Assembly: GCA_027257055.1 (NCBI GenBank)
Contig: JAPVLO010000073.1
Span: 4,101,001 to 4,165,000, forward strand
Reading direction: 5' to 3'
Length of the DNA stretch: 64,000 nucleotides
Source of the DNA: Cephalopachus bancanus
Taxonomy: Eukaryota > Chordata > Mammalia > Primates > Tarsiidae
Shown: positions 23,640 through 36,200 of the stretch, piece by piece
Numbering within the stretch: the first letter of the stretch is position 1
How the letters are laid out: every line of letters begins with the position of its first letter
Made by a program: the position numbers and the translations under genes
The notes under the pieces: generated by a model
Seen by the model: the letters and a program-made list of their open reading frames with translations, nothing else
The model's database searches: none
What the model was told of the DNA's origin: nothing

Positions 23640-24046
23640 AATTTTAGAGATGCGAGTGACTCAGCATTGTTGGAGCTAGAGAAACCAGGCTAAATGTCTT
23701 TAATTTTTAATATCAGGAAGGAAGAGGCTGAGACAGCACGCAATGATAACATATATAGTATCAATGGGGTCAGGGAGGATGAGCTTGAGGAAATATCAAG
23801 GAAGTAGGATTAAAATGAACTGATAAAAGAGTCAAGTGTGACTCCCTGGTTTCTGGAACAATTTATCAAAAAAGAAATCAGGAAGAAAAATAGTTTGGTT
23901 TAAAATATGTTGAGTGTGAGACATGCTAAGTCTGAGAATGCTTTAATGTTTGAGAGGTAGGTGGAGACACTGGTCTGGATCCTAAGAGGTAGCTAGACCT
24001 GGGCAAGAGATTAAAGGTGACTGAAACTCTCCTAATTAATAAAACT
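23640..24046 (-). repeat. L2 LINE fragment, inverted, part 1
   Basis: 'tgtgactccctggtttctgg' and 'atatgttgagtgtgagacat' match the inverted L2 coding region. The fragment is interrupted by the Alu at 24,047 and may continue beyond it. No open frame remains. Confidence 0.5.
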
Positions 24047-24350
24047 GCCGGGCACGGCGGCTCAAGCCTGTAATTCCAGCACTTTGGGAGGCCAAGGCGA
24101 GAGGATTGCCTGAGCCCAGGGATTCGCGACAAGCCTAGGCAATTTGAGGACACCTCATCTCTACAATAAATCAAAAAATTAGTTAGGCATGGTGGCATGC
24201 ACCCATAGTTCCAGCTACTTGGAAGGCTGGGGTGGAAGGATCGCCTGAGCCCAGCAGGTCAAGGCTGCAATGGGTGTGAGCGTGCCACTATACTCTAGCC
24301 CAGGCAACAGAATGAGACTCCAACTCAAAAATAAACAAAAAACAAAAAAA
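24047..24350 (+). mobile_element. Alu SINE
   Basis: Starts gccgggcacggcggctcaag. The right arm has 'gggtgtgagcgtgccactat', the intermediate form, and the tail is A-rich with (ATAAAC) interruptions. Confidence 0.93.
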
Positions 24351-25200
24351 CTATTCAGTTGTCCAGGGAGGATCTACTGAGTGAAAAGAAACGAGATATG
24401 AAGGAACAACAGTATTTAGGGAAATAACTGAGGAAGAGGAGCTGCCAGGGGAAATAATATATATAAGTACATAGAGTATATATAGGAGTAAACATGGCAA
24501 CAGAAACTCTAGGAGAGGGAGGCACCACAGGAGTAAGAGAAAAATATGTTAAAGAAGGCTGTATCAGATACTCTGTTTGGCCAGAGAAATTTCAGTGATG
24601 TGCTAGGGTTGGAAATGATTAACAGTGAGATGAGGGGTAACTGAAAAGTAAGGAAACAGAGACCATGGAAGCAGATATTGTTTCAAGAAGTCTATGAAGA
24701 GAAGGAGAAACCTGAGGAAAAACTCCAAAGAAATGCAGGGTCCAGAAAGAGATATACACAAACTTACACATGCTCCCCACACATATGTTTTTAGATGGGA
24801 AAGGCTCACATAGAAGACAGTTCAACTCGAATATGGAAAGGGCTACTTAATGGAGTGAGTGTTTGACCAGATCTATAGCAACAGGATGAGTGCTACAACA
24901 GAGAGGCAACTCCCTCTTTAAAGTGGAAGGTGAAAACAGGTTCAGGGTTAAGTAAGTTTTTAGGTAAGACCTAGGGTAGAAAGACCCTGAGGAAAAGGTG
25001 GACAGCCTCTTCTGCCCCTGCCCCTGGAGAAACTAGCAGAGAGCTCCTTTAACTAGAACAGCAACAAAATGAGACAGCCATTGTGGGAAAAGGGAGAAGG
25101 CAGGTCTGCTTGTCTTTGTAGTTCACTGCTGTGTCCCAGCACTCTACTTATAAGAGTGCCTGTCACAGAGCAAGTGCTCAAGAATGATTTGCTGCATGAA
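24351..25200. repeat. Ancient degraded repeat, probably L2-related
   Basis: The first part reads like the inverted L2 coding region ('aaataactgaggaagaggag'). The part near 25,105-25,195 ('gttcactgctgtgtcccagc', 'tgcctgtcacagagcaagtg', then 'ctcaagaatgatttgctgca') resembles an L2 or MIR 3' tail in plus orientation. The boundaries are poor. Confidence 0.4.
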
Positions 25201-25469
25201 TTTGGGACATACTGAAGACCTACTGAGGAATTCTGATGATCTAGTTGTGACCTGAGAACACACATGTGTAGTGATAGGGACTATTATGGTGGCCAAGGTT
25301 TCTTCAGTCATGCTCAGCATCCTGACATAGACAGGTGTTGAAAAGATAGAGAATGTAGACTTTTGGTTCTGAAAAGCAGGCATGCCACAATGACAGGGTC
25401 AAAAGCAAGTTAGGAGTTTCACCAAGATAGCCAACTCTGAATAAGGGAAAAAAAATGAGAGGCCAATTT

Positions 25470-25590
25470 TAAATATATATATGTACATGCTTATATGTAC
25501 ATATATACACACATACATATATATGGACACACAAATATATACATATAGAAAGATATATATATGTGTGTGTGCATATTATATATTTTTTTC
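25470..25590. repeat. (TA)n/(TACA)n low-complexity repeat
   Basis: Alternating TA, TACA and TG dinucleotide runs, imperfect. Confidence 0.85.
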
Positions 25591-25770
25591 CCCATGGTCA
25601 ATTGAAATTCAAAAACCAGTAGCTCATACTTATTTCTAACTAAAAGTATTTATTTTTTGAAAGCAACAGAAAATAAATCAAAATACTTGATTAAAAAAAA
25701 ATACAACTCCTCTACAACTCAGGCTGGGCATACGGAGGACCTTAATAAATACCTGTTGACTTGATGCAAT

Positions 25771-26064
25771 TCTTTTCTTTTTTTTTTTTTTTGAGTTCGA
25801 GTACCACTCTGTCACCCAGACTGGAGTGCAGTGGCCAATCCCGGTCACTGCAGCCTCGACCTGCTTGGCTCCGGCGATCCTTCCGCCTCAGCCCTCCAAG
25901 CAGCCGGAGAGTGTGCGCCACCACGCCCGGCCAATTTTTGATTTATTGTAGAGATGAGGTCTCGCCAAATTGCCCAGAAGGGTCTCAAACCTGCGGGCTC
26001 AGGCAATCCGCTCACCTCAGCCTCCCAAAGCACGGGTTTACAGGCTTGAGCCACCGAGCCTGGC
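25771..26064 (-). mobile_element. Alu SINE
   Basis: The plus strand starts with a T run, then 'cactctgtcacccagactgg', and ends 'gagccaccgagcctggc'. The right arm carries a mutated version of the remodelled hairpin segment (tggccaatcccggtcact on the plus strand). Confidence 0.94.
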
Positions 26065-27299
26065 GATGTGGCTTTTTGTTTAGCTTGAGGTTAAGACAGC
26101 TTTTGGTTTTACTTTAACTTCTCCTGTCACTCCACAGAATGTTTTCCAGGAGACATCTACCACAGATGTTGAAATGCTCTTTCTAAAATAACTGCTCTTC
26201 TGTCATTCCAAAGTGCAACTGCTGCATCCTTCACTGAGCACAATTATTAGGGGAAAAAAATAAACTTCAGCTTCTAGTGTCAACTTTAAATTATGTTATG
26301 TTATGGGGATATTATTCCCCAAGAGGTCCAGTTCCTCCAGTCTGATTTCCCAAGAGAAGTTACAGTAGAAATTTAGGCAGGTTTAATATGTCTTTGGAAA
26401 ACTGGTATATTAATCCATCTTGCTCTTTTCTTTCAATTACCTTCACATTTCCTCCAAACTCCTGGATTTCTCAATCTTCTATGAGGCAACTATTATTTAT
26501 TTGCATGACTATTTCCCCCTGCAAAATGGGGAGCATGATTAATTTCCCTGAGCAAGTTGTTGTATAATTATTCAATTTTATTATTCTAATTGCCTCCTAC
26601 ATCCACTTGAGAGAATCCCTACTACCTTCCATCTTCCCTTCAGTCAAGTGTACTGGAGGAAGGGGAGCAAATTACCAGGCTTCGGTGCTTGGAAGTGGGC
26701 CTAAGGCCACACTATGCTGCCTCTCAATTCAAATCCCATCGGAAGACTTGCCTGAGAGGCCTGAAAAAGAAATGTGTCACCAGGTTGTTGACTTCCAAGC
26801 ATTTCCTCTGTGTTCTCCTGTACTTATTTATGGAGAGTTAAATTAAGACTACCCAAATTGTGGCATACAAAAACCATGAAGTGAATTTTCTCCATTCTTC
26901 TGTATTCTGGCATTGCTGACAATGCACTGGTAAAAGCATGACATTAACATGTAAACCTGAAAACAACAGTTACTTAGAATTTTGCTATTTAATACAGTTT
27001 TTTAAGGTGGAAATGTGGATATGTCCTTTATTATCATTTCAATTGAATGTGAGCTGCAAAAAGTCATTCAAAAAACAAATCTGTATTCTCTGCATTGTGA
27101 AAACTGCATGCAGAAATGCATATTTATAAAACAAATATGTAACAAAATAAGTTGTTGTTATTACAAAGAATGCTTAGAATGCCACAGGGCTGGAGAAGGC
27201 ATTTTTTAGTTTTCTTTAGTGTGCCGTGGGCACAAAATATTTTTAAATCTGTAAGATAAAATACACAGGACTTTGAAGAAAACCAGTTATTTTAAAATA
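26065..27299. other. Intronic, no recognisable gene or repeat
   Basis: AT-rich sequence. Short open frames at 26,607-26,846 and 26,938-27,209 have no recognisable domain. Confidence 0.4.
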
Positions 27300-27624
27300 C
27301 AGTCATCCATCCCTTAATGACAGGGATACATTCTGAGCAATAGGTCAATTGGTGATTTCACTGTTGTGCGAACATCAGTGTACTCACAACTAGATGATAG
27401 AGCCTACTATAAACCTAGGTTACATGGTATGACCTATTACTCCTAGGCTACAAACCTGTACAGTATGTTACTGTTCTGAATATTCTATGCAATTGTAAAA
27501 CAATGGTAAGTATTTGTGTCTCTAAACATAGAAAAGGTACAGTAAAAATACAACATTATAATCTCAGTACCACCACTGTATGTGTGGTTTGTTGATCAAA
27601 ACACTGCTATGTAGACCATGACTG
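27300..27624 (+). mobile_element. Non-autonomous Tigger-like DNA transposon, complete
   Basis: Starts cagtcatccatcccttaatg and ends catgactg, so the termini are inverted copies of cagtcatg with one mismatch. TA flanks both sides (27,298-27,299 and 27,625-27,626), the target duplication expected of the Tc1/mariner superfamily. The interior ('cctacaaacc'-type text such as 'cctaggctacaaacctgtac') is a familiar mammalian DNA-transposon sequence. The exact family name is uncertain. Confidence 0.82.
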
Positions 27625-27626
27625 TA

Positions 27627-29764
27627 GTTAGAATATTAAAAATTGAGATGGAATAAATATGTGCTTCCTTTTTAAACACTTTAATAACAAGATTTAGTGG
27701 CAATGTGATAACTACTATAATTTTAAAGCAATGACTGGCATAAACACTATTTCATAATTTTGCAACAACTTTAATAGGATAGAAAATATCACAGACAAAG
27801 CCACTACTAATGCTAGTAAAGTTTACTGCCTACATTTATAACTGAAAGAAACACTAAATTTTATCTAAAGTTCAGAAGTTAGTGAAATTAAATTGATGAT
27901 TTTTTTCTCATCTAAGTCATGGACCCTCCCCCAAGGCTAAGGGTCTGTGAGCTAGAGGGTCATAAAAGAATCTTCAAATAGCTCCCCATTGTATTCAATT
28001 GAAACCTTCTATCTTAAAAAATTTCACCTAGCAAGAGCTTTTTGAAATATGACACTAATTCCATATATTTCCCTCTATCCTATTTTGTACTATACTTAGT
28101 TGAAAATTATACATGTTAATTATAAAAGGTTCTCAAAACCATAATAGTTTAACAGTACATATTTTTTAAGTGACTATATTTCTAAGAGAAATTAGTATTT
28201 CTATATCACTTCACTTGGTTTTGGGAGTCAGGTTGGGTCATCTTGGAATACAATTATGAAAAAAACAGATAAGTAACTGTATTTTCAAAGATAAATATCA
28301 ATTCAAATACTATGTTAATTCAATTAAAAAAACTTGTTGACAAACTCTTGGGTCTTAGATGGAGATTTTTGGAGCCATTTCTTTTAAGTTATGTACCCAT
28401 ACTTACAAACATATAAACTAAGAATAAAACTATCTAAAAAGAATTAAGTTATTATTATTGAATATGTCATAAATCACTGCCATCTGGATTACTACAAGTG
28501 GTAATAAATAATGAAATGAAATCATGCAATAATTTCAACTGAACCAGGGAACGAAAGTGAGAAAAAGAGAAATGAGGGGAGAGAGAAAGGAGAGAGGTGG
28601 GGGACAGAGACAGACAAGAGACACAGGGGGCTATATCAGAGAGACAGCCAAAACTCTGGACATGGCAAGCCAGACCTACAAAGGTAGAAGCTCTTCTTAC
28701 CAGAGCACAAAAGAGATGTACTCCTTGATACGCACCGTACCCTTCTGTTTCTGTTGATTCAGAATATTCCCTTCTTTTTTAAAAAGTCGATATTCAAAGT
28801 TAATTTTCCCCAGTATTAAAATATTCTATTCTTAAACACTTTAGTGTCAGTTTAGCCAGAAAAACAGTAGATCTTTTCAGTATGTAGAGATAGAGGTGGA
28901 GACACACACATGCACAAAAGGAATTGAAAGAAGGTAGTAATAAAACACAAAGGGAAAATCAGGGAATTTATGAAGACATCAAAGACAATAAAACAAATAC
29001 AGAATAAAGTATCATAAGAAATGCTTCAGTTAAGGACAAAAAAACTATAAATATAATCTAGCAATATAAGGCAGACCACATGACATGTGGACATGAACTA
29101 AAGTATGTGTTACACATCAGTATATTTCTTCAGTCCAACAGCAAATTAAAATTTACTTACTCTTCCAACCTCAAATATGCAACTTATTTTTAAAAGGTAA
29201 AAGATTTTAGCTAAAGTAAATTTAGGGCAAAGTCAATATAAAATATAAAGAAAATACTTTGATTTATCATGAGCATCTGGGAAAAAGTTTTACAAGTGGT
29301 TCTCTCAAATAGTTAAAGACAAAAATTTTATTCAAAGAATAATACTCTGTTACTATTTTCTCTGTGTATACTCTTATAAACTACAAAATATTCATGAGTC
29401 ATTAATCAGTTTTTGTCAGAAAATTCAAAACATCCTGCACATTCTGAATCATTTTCCCAAAACTTCCTCCTTTGAATTGTAGTATTATGCAGTGTCTAGT
29501 ATTATTATTGCATCTAAGAAATAACTTTTTGAAATCCTTCTAAAATGAATGGAAACTTTTAGTGTATTTTTCATCATCCCAAATGATAAAATATTTTCTT
29601 AAGGTGGAAAGTCTCAAAACTCTTACATCTACTATGCCAAATTCTACTGGTCATTTGAAAGAGCTCGAGCTCAATAAACAGAAAGTGCCTCATGTGTGTA
29701 AAGTCCTGCACTAATGCAGGCACTGTAAAAAATAATGTTCTCAACGGCTTTTAAATAATTATCA
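27627..29764. other. Intronic, no recognisable gene; one GA-rich run
   Basis: AT-rich sequence, with a purine-rich GA/GAG stretch at about 28,557-28,625. No repeat family is otherwise recognised. Confidence 0.4.
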
Positions 29765-30047
29765 TTAGAGATAGGGTCTTGCTTTGTCACCAATACTGGA
29801 GTGCAGTGCACAGTCATAGCTCACTGAAGCCTCAAAGTCCAGGTCTCATGTGACCTCCCCACCTCATCCCTTGAGTAGTTATACCTACAGGTACATCCAC
29901 CATACCTGGCTAATTTTTATTTCATTTTTTGTAGAGATAGGGTCTGGTTATGCTGCCCAGGCTAATATCAAACTCCCGGCCTCAAGGGATCGTCTAGACT
30001 TGGTCTTTCAAAGAGCTGGGATTACAGGCATAAGCCACCATGCCTGG
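29765..30047 (-). mobile_element. Alu SINE, older (J-like) type
   Basis: The plus strand shows 'gatagggtcttgctttgtca', 'gcctcaagggatcg' and 'gggattacaggcataagcca'. It is much diverged and has lost its T run. Confidence 0.88.
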
Positions 30048-30079
30048 AGGCCCTTTCTTCTAATGATCTAAAATTTGAG

Positions 30080-30080
<1 letters not shown>

Positions 30081-30130
<50 letters not shown>

Positions 30131-30146
30131 AACAACAACAACAACA
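30081..30146. repeat. (CA)n followed by (CAA)n microsatellite
   Basis: About 24 CA units pass into five or six CAA units. Confidence 0.97.
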
Positions 30147-30329
30147 CCACCACAGGGTACTTTGTAAATGGACCTCCTCCCTCTCACTTAATGAAGAACA
30201 TCATCCGCCTGCATCATCAATGCCCCCAATGTACTAGCTCATTACCAAGTATACTCAACCAACATCCCCCATTTCTAAAAATATTTCCCTTTAGCTCCCA
30301 GCCCTTTTACTGTTCCCCTTTAGGGAAAC

Positions 30330-31430
30330 CCCTTGAACAGCCAAGACTGTTAATCTTCAGTTTTTAATTTTCTCATTCTCTCCAGAATCCACCCCAATCA
30401 GACTCTGTCCCCATCACAACACCAAACGTATAAACGTCACCAGTGACTTCCACATGACAATTTTAATAGTCACTACTCATTCATCTCATTGGACTTCGCA
30501 GTTGCACATGACACATGATACACTCTGTCCATTTTAAAACACTTTCTACATTTGGTTTCCCAGTTGCCCCTCATAATCCTTCTCCATTACTGCATACTCA
30601 TCCTCACTTTTTTCATGATTCCTCTTCATTTTCTGACCTGTACATAATAGAATGGCAAAGGGCTCAGGTTTTAGACTTCTTCTGTATTGTATCTACTTTC
30701 TGGGTGGTAGTTCTTTATCCTGTGCTCATATTAGAATCCCATAGAGGGCTTCTAAAGGAAGTTGATGCCTTGGACCTACTCCATTCCAAATGAATCACAA
30801 TCTCTGATTAGTATTATAATTCTTATTCTATTTGCCCTGAAGTTCTTACTTCACATAGTCAGACACCAGGGTTCAGAATCCCAGCCCTATGTCATCTCAC
30901 CCACAACACATTCTGAATCCTGATGACTCACAAAACATATCTTGAGCTGCAGACCTAGTCTCTGAACTCCATACTCCCCTGTCCAACCATCTCCTTCTCA
31001 TCACCAACTTTAGAGATGATGGACATCTCAAATTCAACATATTCAAAACGAAACTTGATCTTCCTCCGGGAACCAAATCCCATTCTTCTTATAATCTTCT
31101 CATCTCAATTAATGGCAACTTCACACTTTCAACTGTTGAGGCCAAAATACTTGAAGTCATCCATAATCCCTGTCTTTCTCTCACACTGAAACGTTATTCT
31201 TCAGCAAATTTTGTCCTGCCCTCTGAATATATCCATATGCCACAACATCTCAACACTTCTCATCGTCACCCAGACCCAACCTTATCACCTCCTCTGAATC
31301 ATTGCAACAGTGTCATGGGTCTCCCTTCTTTGACCCTGGTAGTCTACCCTCAGATGAGGTGATATTTAAAAACAGTATGTCAAACATATCAGCCACCTAC
31401 TCAGAGCCTGATGCAGGCTTCCCACCTCAA
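30330..31430 (+). mobile_element. L2 LINE with reverse-transcriptase remnants
   Basis: The plus strand follows the L2 ORF2 order. It opens with text matching the region before the RT core ('agaatccaccccaatcagac', 'caccagtgacttccacatga', 'tcgcagttgcacatgacaca'), then 'cttcttctgtattgtatcta' near the YADD region, 'gacatctcaaattcaacata', and 'gaggccaaaatacttgaagt'. Stops and frameshifts run throughout, so it is inactive. A short hAT (MER5-like) segment may interrupt it near 30,725-30,830. It ends at the nested Alus. Confidence 0.7.
30725..30830. repeat. MER5-like hAT fragment within the L2
   Basis: 'atagagggcttctaaaggaa' followed by 'atgccttggacctactccat' and 'aatgaatcacaatctctgat' matches the order of the common MER5 hAT element. 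It is short and diverged. Confidence 0.45.
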
Positions 31431-31433
31431 AAT

Positions 31434-31735
31434 AAAAAACATTAAAAAAAGCCGGGCTTGAGCCGGGCTCGGTGGCTCAGCCTGTAACCCCGCACCTTTG
31501 GGAGGCTGAGGTGAGTGGACTGCCTGAGCCCGCGGGTTCGAGACCCGCCTAGGCAGCGAGACCTCATCTCTGCAATAAATCAAAAAATCAGCCGGGCGTG
31601 GTAGCGTGCGCCTGTAATTCCGGCTACTCGGAAGGCTGAGGCAGAAGGATCACCGGAGCCCAGCAGGTCGAGGCTGCGGTGGCCGGGAGCGGCCACTGCA
31701 CTCCAGTCTGGGCGACAGAGTGAGACTCCAGCTCA

Positions 31736-31766
<31 letters not shown>

Positions 31767-32076
31767 GGGCTTGATGGCTCAGCCTGTAATCCCGCGCCTT
31801 TGGGAGGTTGAGGTGAGTGGATTGCCTGAGCCTGCAGGTTCGAGACCCGCCTGGGCAGGTGAGACCTCATCTCTACAATAAATCAAAAAAAAAAAAAAAA
31901 AAGAAAATAGCCGGGTGTGGTAACGCGTGCCTGTAATTCTGGCTACTGGGAAGGCTGAGGTGGAAGGATCGCCGGAGCCCAGCAAGTTGAGGCTGCAGTG
32001 GCTGGGAGCAGCCACTGCACTCCAGTCTGGGCAACAAAGTGAGACTCCAACTGAAAAAAAAAAAAAAAACATTAAA
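31434..32076 (+). mobile_element. Older Alu (outer) hosting a second Alu
   Basis: The outer Alu begins at 31,451 (gccgggcttga), is interrupted, resumes at 31,764 (gctgggcttgatggctcag) and runs to an A tail ending near 32,069. It is flanked by aaaaaacattaaa at 31,434-31,446 and 32,064-32,076, a 13-bp target duplication. Its right arm reads gtggctgggagcagccac. Confidence 0.9.
31462..31763 (+). mobile_element. Younger Alu inserted 11 bases into another Alu
   Basis: This complete Alu lies inside the head of the outer Alu. The target sequence, seven A and the first 11 bases of the outer Alu, appears on both sides (aaaaaaagccgggcttga and aaaaaaagctgggcttga, one mismatch). The right arm carries gtggccgggagcggccac at 31,679-31,696 without change and the A tail exceeds 25 bases, so it is a young copy. 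Confidence 0.93.
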
Positions 32077-32960
32077 TGGCTCAAGAAGACCTCCATTATT
32101 CATTCAGTTCTTAAGGATGTTTTATTTTAGAATAAGATATCTGAAAGTATCTAATCTCTTTGGTTACCTCTAAGAATGCTAACAGGATTTTTGTTACCTT
32201 TCCTAAAACCTTGAGGGGAAAGATAATAACTTTCGTTAGATTCTCAAAGAATCTTACAAAACTAAAAGTGATCAGAATCACTGTGTAAGGGATTATCACA
32301 ATCAAAATTCCAATGTATTATAAATTAAGGCTTAATCTTTTTCAGCCCTTGTTTGTGATAGTAATACAATGAAGAGTAGGCCACACTAAAGTATACGTTT
32401 ACTTTAAATATATTTAAAAATTAACCTACTGCTTCCTATTTGTCTGGATTATGCAGTGGTTCCCTTACTGATTTTATCTAACTCTTTAACTTTTTGTTTA
32501 CCTATATATGTTTTATTTTATTTATTATACTTAACTATGATTACATTCAATTAAGGGCCTTATGAATATAGAGTATAAGAATGAATATAAAGTATAAGAA
32601 TGAATATAAAGTATAAGATACCAAATTCCAAATTCCATCAATTTAGGATCCAAAACACAAAAGTCAGAAGTTTAGAACTCAGAATCATAAGGCCCTGTCA
32701 ATGCCTCCCATTCAAATGCAATGAATGCTCATCGAATAAGGTAGAAGTGGGCAGTTGAAAGTTTACATTTCCTCATACCAAATCAATCCATAGAAGTTAC
32801 TCAGAAGTCTTCTAAGGTTAATCAGCTACACAACCCAGACAGAGGAGAATCATGGAGGTCCAATTCAGTAAATGCTTCTCTGGTTGCTCAGTTCTCTTGT
32901 TTTGATAATATAAATGCATTTACTGAGCTCTGTGTATTGAACTCTAGGCCTAAACGCTAA
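32077..32960. other. Intronic, no gene; short tandem repeat inside
   Basis: AT-rich. Nothing recognised except the 19-bp triplet at 32,562-32,618. Confidence 0.4.
32562..32618. repeat. Three copies of a 19-bp unit
   Basis: Unit atgaatataaagtataaga. The first copy has one difference (g for a), and the second and third are identical. Confidence 0.95.
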
Positions 32961-32964
32961 AGAA

Positions 32965-33680
32965 ATGATTTGCAAGCTTATCAAGAACTTATTGTTATTA
33001 CCTCCTTACATCTTCACAGGTTTCCTCTCTCCTGAATCTTTTCCACGCAAATGTAAACATACTCAAATCTTTTCCATCTTAAAACAAAATAGTACAAACC
33101 AAACCACCTCCCTGGATCTGCACTTCTTCCCTGGACTCTGGCTTTTCTGGAACTGTTGTCATCAATGTTTCTTCACATTCCACAACCCACATCATTCCAA
33201 CTTCTCCCCTAGGCTACCTTATCAGTGTGGTCTTATTTTGACTTACTGTCTATCCAACATCATCTCTGAAGAAAAGTCTGAAATTTCCATGGGATTGTCT
33301 CCTGAGCACTCAAGCTAAACCCACACTCCCATCTCATCAAACTGGCCAGACTCCAATAATCCCTGAGTCACTCAGTTCTCAACCATCTGACCTTTTCTGC
33401 GAAATCTTCACTTAAGAAAACACATCCATATTCAGAGTTACAAATACCTCCTCTGTGAGAACAAAAATAAATAAGTCTGTTTGCCTCTAACTCCTTTTCT
33501 CAAGCTCCAGTTGTATATTTCCAAATGCATTTTGGAACTCTCTTCTGGGATTGTGTCTCATCATGTGAAACTGAAGAGGTCTAAAACTCAACTCATGACC
33601 AGTTCCAAACTACACTCACCTATTCTTCCTCATTTTCTAGTTTCTATTCATTTTCCCAACTAATTGAACTAAAAATTAAA
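32965..33680 (+). repeat. L2 LINE fragments
   Basis: 'tcaaatcttttccatcttaa' and 'tggatctgcacttcttccct' recall an upstream part of L2 ORF2, and 'ctcaagctccagttgtatat' with 'taaaactcaactcatgacca' recalls the part after the YADD box. Very old, with an internal deletion. Confidence 0.5.
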
Positions 33681-34703
33681 AAAAAAATGAATGGCACTCC
33701 TGCTCCGAATACATATTTTACTGCTGTTCCAGTGCTTCCCAGATACAGCCCTGGGCCAAGACCCCTCATTCAATCCTGAACCCCTAAAGAAACCCTTCAG
33801 ATCTTCTACTGCCTGAACTTGACTCAATTCTCAGGGTTAAAAACAAAGTTTCATCCCCAGCTTAGCTGCTGAGCCTACACATTATTGTTTGACCTAAAAA
33901 AAAATCACCATAACTTTTCATTACTGTATTAAACAGCAAAACAAAACCTTGGTGTGTTAATAGGGTTATATGACTTATTCAGTTCTTTCCGTTTAGCTTA
34001 TTATTCTGAAGCCCAGTTTCTAAATAGTCTCTTCATCCAACCACCCCACACCCCAAAGCTTCCTGGCCAATCTTTCTGTATCTCCATTGTTTTATTTCCT
34101 CCCCACCCATCTCCTAAGTGAATGCTAAGCTAATTTAATTTGTTAGAGCAGTGGCCTAAGATAGTCTACAAAACAAACAAAAAAATAGTGGAGGATCAGA
34201 CAAGATCGGGCATGTTCAGGGTGGTATGCCTGTAGACTTAACAAACAAGCAAAAATTCCTTTCTCCTATTGCACACCCCTTCCCCCCAAAAAAGTGGAGG
34301 AGATGGGGTCCATACATAGAAGATAGCCTCTATCTCTTTTTTAAGATGGCCTGCATAGCTGTTGGTTGTCATAGAAGAACTCTGAGCCTTGAGGCATATT
34401 TTGAGTTAACTCTATGTTTCAATGTTAAGTCGTATACTTTTCAGAACCTTGTAAAAGCTTTCCTTTGCTCCTCATCAAATGGATGAATATGAGAATACAA
34501 ATTACATAGTTAACTTATTTTTCTAAATGCTAAAGGAAATGCATTTAAATGTTTACTTTTTGCTCTACAGAAACACTACTTATGCTTCTGATAGAAAATT
34601 GCTTGATTTTTTAAAGACAGCTGATTATCTCCATCAAACAAGTAATGATGTAAATGTGTAGAACAATTTACATTTTTATATAGTCAACTATGATCATGCC
34701 TCT

Positions 34704-34705
<2 letters not shown>
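33681..34705. other. Intronic, no recognisable gene or repeat
   Basis: Unique-looking AT-rich sequence. Confidence 0.4.

Positions 34706-34750
<45 letters not shown>
34706..34750. repeat. (AC)n microsatellite
   Basis: About 22 uninterrupted CA units. Confidence 0.97.
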
Positions 34751-34754
<4 letters not shown>

Positions 34755-35357
34755 CAAACATTACTGTTATTCCATTTAGTGTACTGATTGAGCAGTGAAA
34801 TCATTTTAAAGCCTATATTTCAAAGAAATGGCAAATATTAATATTGCATTGGGTAGCAGAATTCTAAACCTTTCTCCCACACCATTATTCTGACATGGAA
34901 TGGAAGGCACTGTGCCTGAGAAAACACAGCAAAACAAAATATCATCCAAGCAAATTAAGTATTTTGAGGAATGCAGTGGTATGTCTTGCCAAAGTCACAG
35001 AAAATTTGTTTCTGGAAGCTCTGATTATAACACTATGGTCATATCATGAAGTCTTCCAGTAAAATACTACCATAGAACTTCTACAATTATAGGCAAAAAC
35101 TGTTAAGTTATTTTTATGGTGAATAAATGAATATAAAAATTTTTAATGCTACTAAAACTAAAACTAACAACTCAATTTCAATTTTACCTTTTTTTTGTTG
35201 CTGTTTTTGTTTCAGGATTTGGGAATGTGAAGCTGTCTGAAAACCAAATGGAATAATGAGAACTCTTGATGGACTTGGAAGGCAGGAGTTCTGAGTTCCA
35301 GTCCTATCTCTCCTGAATCTCCCTTTGCATTTCTTTTAGATCAGATATGTGTAATTC
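34751..35357. other. Intronic, no recognisable gene or repeat
   Basis: AT-rich sequence with no recognised feature. Confidence 0.4.
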
Positions 35358-35600
35358 CTTTTATCTCCTTTTTTTGGTTTTGTTTTGTTTTTTTTGAGGT
35401 GGAACCTCACTCTTTTACCCAGCTGGAGTACAGTGGCACACTCAAGGCCACCCCAGCGTTGACCTGTTGGTCTTAGCTGGAACTACAGATGCGCGCTACC
35501 ATGACTGGCTAATTTTTTATTTACTGTAGAGACGAGGTCTTGACAAGTTGCCTGGGCTGGTCTCAAACCCGCGGACTCAGGCAATTCACCCCTTTATCTC
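35358..35600 (-). mobile_element. 5'-truncated Alu with approximate target duplication
   Basis: The plus strand has the T run, a right-arm complement and part of the left arm, stopping at 'actcaggcaattcacccc'; the start of the left arm is missing. Flanks ccttttatctc and cctttatctc form a near-perfect direct repeat. The truncation is therefore from insertion, not later deletion. Confidence 0.85.
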
Positions 35601-35699
35601 TTGACAATCTTTTCCTTGAGGATTTCAGCCACTCCTATCTCATGTCTATGGCATGTTACAGAACAAGTTCGATGTTCTCCAACAGACACTCCTTACTCA

Positions 35700-36200
35700 C
35701 CCCAACATTAAGCCAGGTACTGGGCTGTGTGCTGGAAATTAAAAGATGAGTAAGACACAGTCGTTGCCGTCATGACATCACATTTATGTACAGAAAGTCA
35801 GAGAGTAGTAAAACAGATCAACTTTGGCTTAATTTTATACCATGAAGTTTCTATGGAGACCCAAAAGAGGGTCTGTGGAGACCCAAAAGAGGGTCAATGA
35901 ACCCAACGCAAGGCATCAGGAGATAACACATAAGATGAGTTCTGAAATAATATGTGTGGAGGTCAAGAAGGTAAAGGGAGTTATGGGAACATTCTAAGCT
36001 GAAGAAAGAAGAAAACTGCCACCCAACCATGTGAGGAGACGATGTGTTGCCCAACCATGTGTGCAGACATTTCCACACACTGTAGTCAAGGCACAATTCC
36101 AAGTGCAAGGGGTTGGATCGGGTTTGTGGATGACGATAAGAAAAGGGAAGTGGTAAGGTCAAGGAAAGATATTTTTACCATTTTATCAATGGTTGTCAAG
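35700..36200 (-). repeat. L2-type fragment, inverted, with a 22-bp tandem duplication
   Basis: 'gtactgggctgtgtgctgga' and 'acagtcgttgccgtcatgac' match the inverted L2 3' region, and 'gggaacattctaagctgaag' comes later in the same order. Inside it tggagacccaaaagagggtc is duplicated in tandem (35,854-35,875 and 35,876-35,897), and a related short duplication of cccaaccatgtg lies at 36,022-36,068. Confidence 0.5.

Noticed and set aside
25761..26117. Protein-like open frames ending in text such as 'IYCRDEVS'
   Set aside because: These are translations of Alu sequence and recur at every Alu in the window (23.9, 31.4, 31.8, 50.8, 55.9 and 61.0 kb).
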